Origin: Methanosarcinaceae archaeon | GTDB taxonomy: Archaea; Halobacteriota; Methanosarcinia; Methanosarcinales; Methanosarcinaceae | NCBI GenBank assembly: GCA_020793555.1 | Contig: DQIO01000164.1 | Coordinates: 1-5,361, forward strand | Direction of reading: 5' to 3' | DNA length: 5,361 nucleotides | Shown: piece by piece, positions 4,419-5,361 of the stretch | How the letters are laid out: each line of letters opens with the position of its first letter | Position numbering within the stretch: position 1 is the stretch's first letter | Notes under the pieces: model-generated | The model's input: the letters and a program-made list of their open reading frames with translations, nothing else | Databases searched by the model: none | Told to the model about the DNA's origin: nothing | Translations under genes and position numbers: made by a program

Positions 4419-5339
4419 CTAAAATCGTTGCAATTCAAATTCAAATTCATCCACCTTTTCAACTGGCAATCCAAGATTAACAAACATGTCTTTGAAAACC
4501 CTACGATATTCCTCTTCTGGGATTTGCTCTCCGGCGCCGAGGTAGATCTGTGGAGTTACGCCGCCCAGCCTGTTTATTTTGATCGTATACTTATGCCCGT
4601 TATCCTGAAGGATTATTCTTGTATTCGGGATTGTGCAAGGTATGCTGCCGATCTTTTCATTCCCCTTATAGAACGTTTCCTCATATGATCCCCTTCCAAC
4701 ATAAAGAGAAAATGTGGAGTTGCTGCTTGTTTCTTTAAAATTATTATAGACTGCCAAGAGGTCAAGCGTCTCTTTTATCAAGATTTTTGGTTCTTGATCG
4801 CGGTTGATTGAGTCTTTGAGTTGTGCTAAATATTGCTGTGCTTTTTGTTCATCGAAACCAAACATCAATTTAAACCGTTCAATGATCCATTCATCGATTG
4901 GAAGATCCTTTAATTCAAATGGTGCAAGGAATCCACGTTCATGACGACTTTCACTGATGTTGAAAAAGCGTATTTTCGTTTCACCACCCTGTTTCCTTGG
5001 TAAAGTCGCCTCAATTCCCGAATCTTCCGTATAATAAAAGTACACCCAAGTCATTCGATAATCGTCACCAAGCCGCTCATCTAACTCCTTAATATTTTGA
5101 GGGTGCAGACCATGAGCATCTTTTGCTTTCGCATTGCTGTAATAAGGCCCATCAACCTTATATCCGGCATTTTTTGCATTGGAGATAATTTCATCATAAT
5201 CAATTTCACCAAGATTAATCCCGGATGTGCCATATATGCCACCTGAGGGAATAAGGATCAATCCTAATGATGCGTACAGAGCAATTAATAAACCTGCTAG
5301 TGTCGCGTCAACTTTCAAGTGTCGGATTATGAAGGGCAT
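4419..5339 (-). CDS. Membrane-anchored protein of unknown function (306 residues)
   Basis: The first in-frame ATG is at 5339. A TTG at 5348 would add three residues, and a stop lies just before it, so the gene is complete in the window. There is no Shine-Dalgarno site, and its promoter lies largely outside the window. A hydrophobic segment at about residues 11-32 (LAGLLIALYASLGLILI) is a single membrane anchor or uncleaved signal; no lipobox Cys is present. The remaining 270 residues are soluble mixed alpha/beta sequence, probably outside the cell: YDEIISNAKNAGYKVDGPYY (about 48-67) looks like a helix-strand unit, a charged helical region spans about 148-200, and a beta-rich region about 210-270 precedes a final helix and FEFELQRF. 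Two N-glycosylation sequons (Asn127, Asn207) are present. It has a single Cys (235) and no catalytic motif. I do not recognise the family. Confidence 0.85.
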   Translation of the reverse strand: MPFIIRHLKVDATLAGLLIALYASLGLILIPSGGIYGTSGINLGEIDYDEIISNAKNAGYKVDGPYYSNAKAKDAHGLHPQNIKELDERLGDDYRMTWVYFYYTEDSGIEATLPRKQGGETKIRFFNISESRHERGFLAPFELKDLPIDEWIIERFKLMFGFDEQKAQQYLAQLKDSINRDQEPKILIKETLDLLAVYNNFKETSSNSTFSLYVGRGSYEETFYKGNEKIGSIPCTIPNTRIILQDNGHKYTIKINRLGGVTPQIYLGAGEQIPEEEYRRVFKDMFVNLGLPVEKVDEFEFELQRF

Positions 5340-5361
5340 AGGGCACAATTATAAAATCAAA

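Noticed and set aside
1..5361. CRISPR array, complete insertion sequence, toxin-antitoxin or defence system
   Set aside because: No regularly spaced direct repeats, no transposase-like frame with terminal inverted repeats, and no toxin or nuclease motif were found by eye.

Overview
The window looks like chromosomal DNA of a euryarchaeon, most likely a methanogen or methanotroph of the Methanosarcinales type. This rests on AT-rich TATA-like promoter boxes, Shine-Dalgarno sites of the AGGTGAT/GGAGGT type, mostly AT-rich coding sequence, and a secreted PQQ-like beta-propeller protein with a membrane anchor, a style common in that group. No rRNA, tRNA or universal marker is present, so the placement is an inference. 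All supported genes lie on the minus strand, so gene order reads from right to left.

Right part (4032-5339): a probable small operon for membrane or surface proteins. It encodes a 306-residue protein of unknown function with one N-terminal membrane anchor, then 46 bases later a 76-residue two-helix membrane protein, then perhaps a 33-residue ORF. Next comes about 375 bases with no convincing gene (3656-4031). Its left end holds strong promoter-proximal symmetry: a perfect 14-bp palindrome, and an 11-bp inverted repeat whose halves flank a TATA-like box.

Centre (1433-3616): one large gene for a secreted, membrane-anchored protein of about 727 residues. It has a signal peptide, a beta-sandwich-like domain, a seven-repeat PQQ/BamB-like beta-propeller, and five C-terminal transmembrane helices.

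Left part: about 590 bases without a convincing gene (843-1432) contain a long hairpin, a terminator-like hairpin with a T8 run, a G+C-rich purine-rich island, and a plus-strand TATA-like box. To the left lie a 68-residue zinc-ribbon protein with an excellent ribosome binding site and a 34-residue single-helix membrane protein. Last is the N-terminal 131 residues of an alpha/beta hydrolase that runs off the left edge, with a 20-bp palindrome just upstream of its start.

I see no recognisable defence system, CRISPR array, complete insertion sequence or RNA gene. The most interesting material is the regulatory-looking symmetry upstream of the three gene groups, the unusual propeller-plus-polytopic-membrane protein, and the two non-coding stretches of higher G+C.
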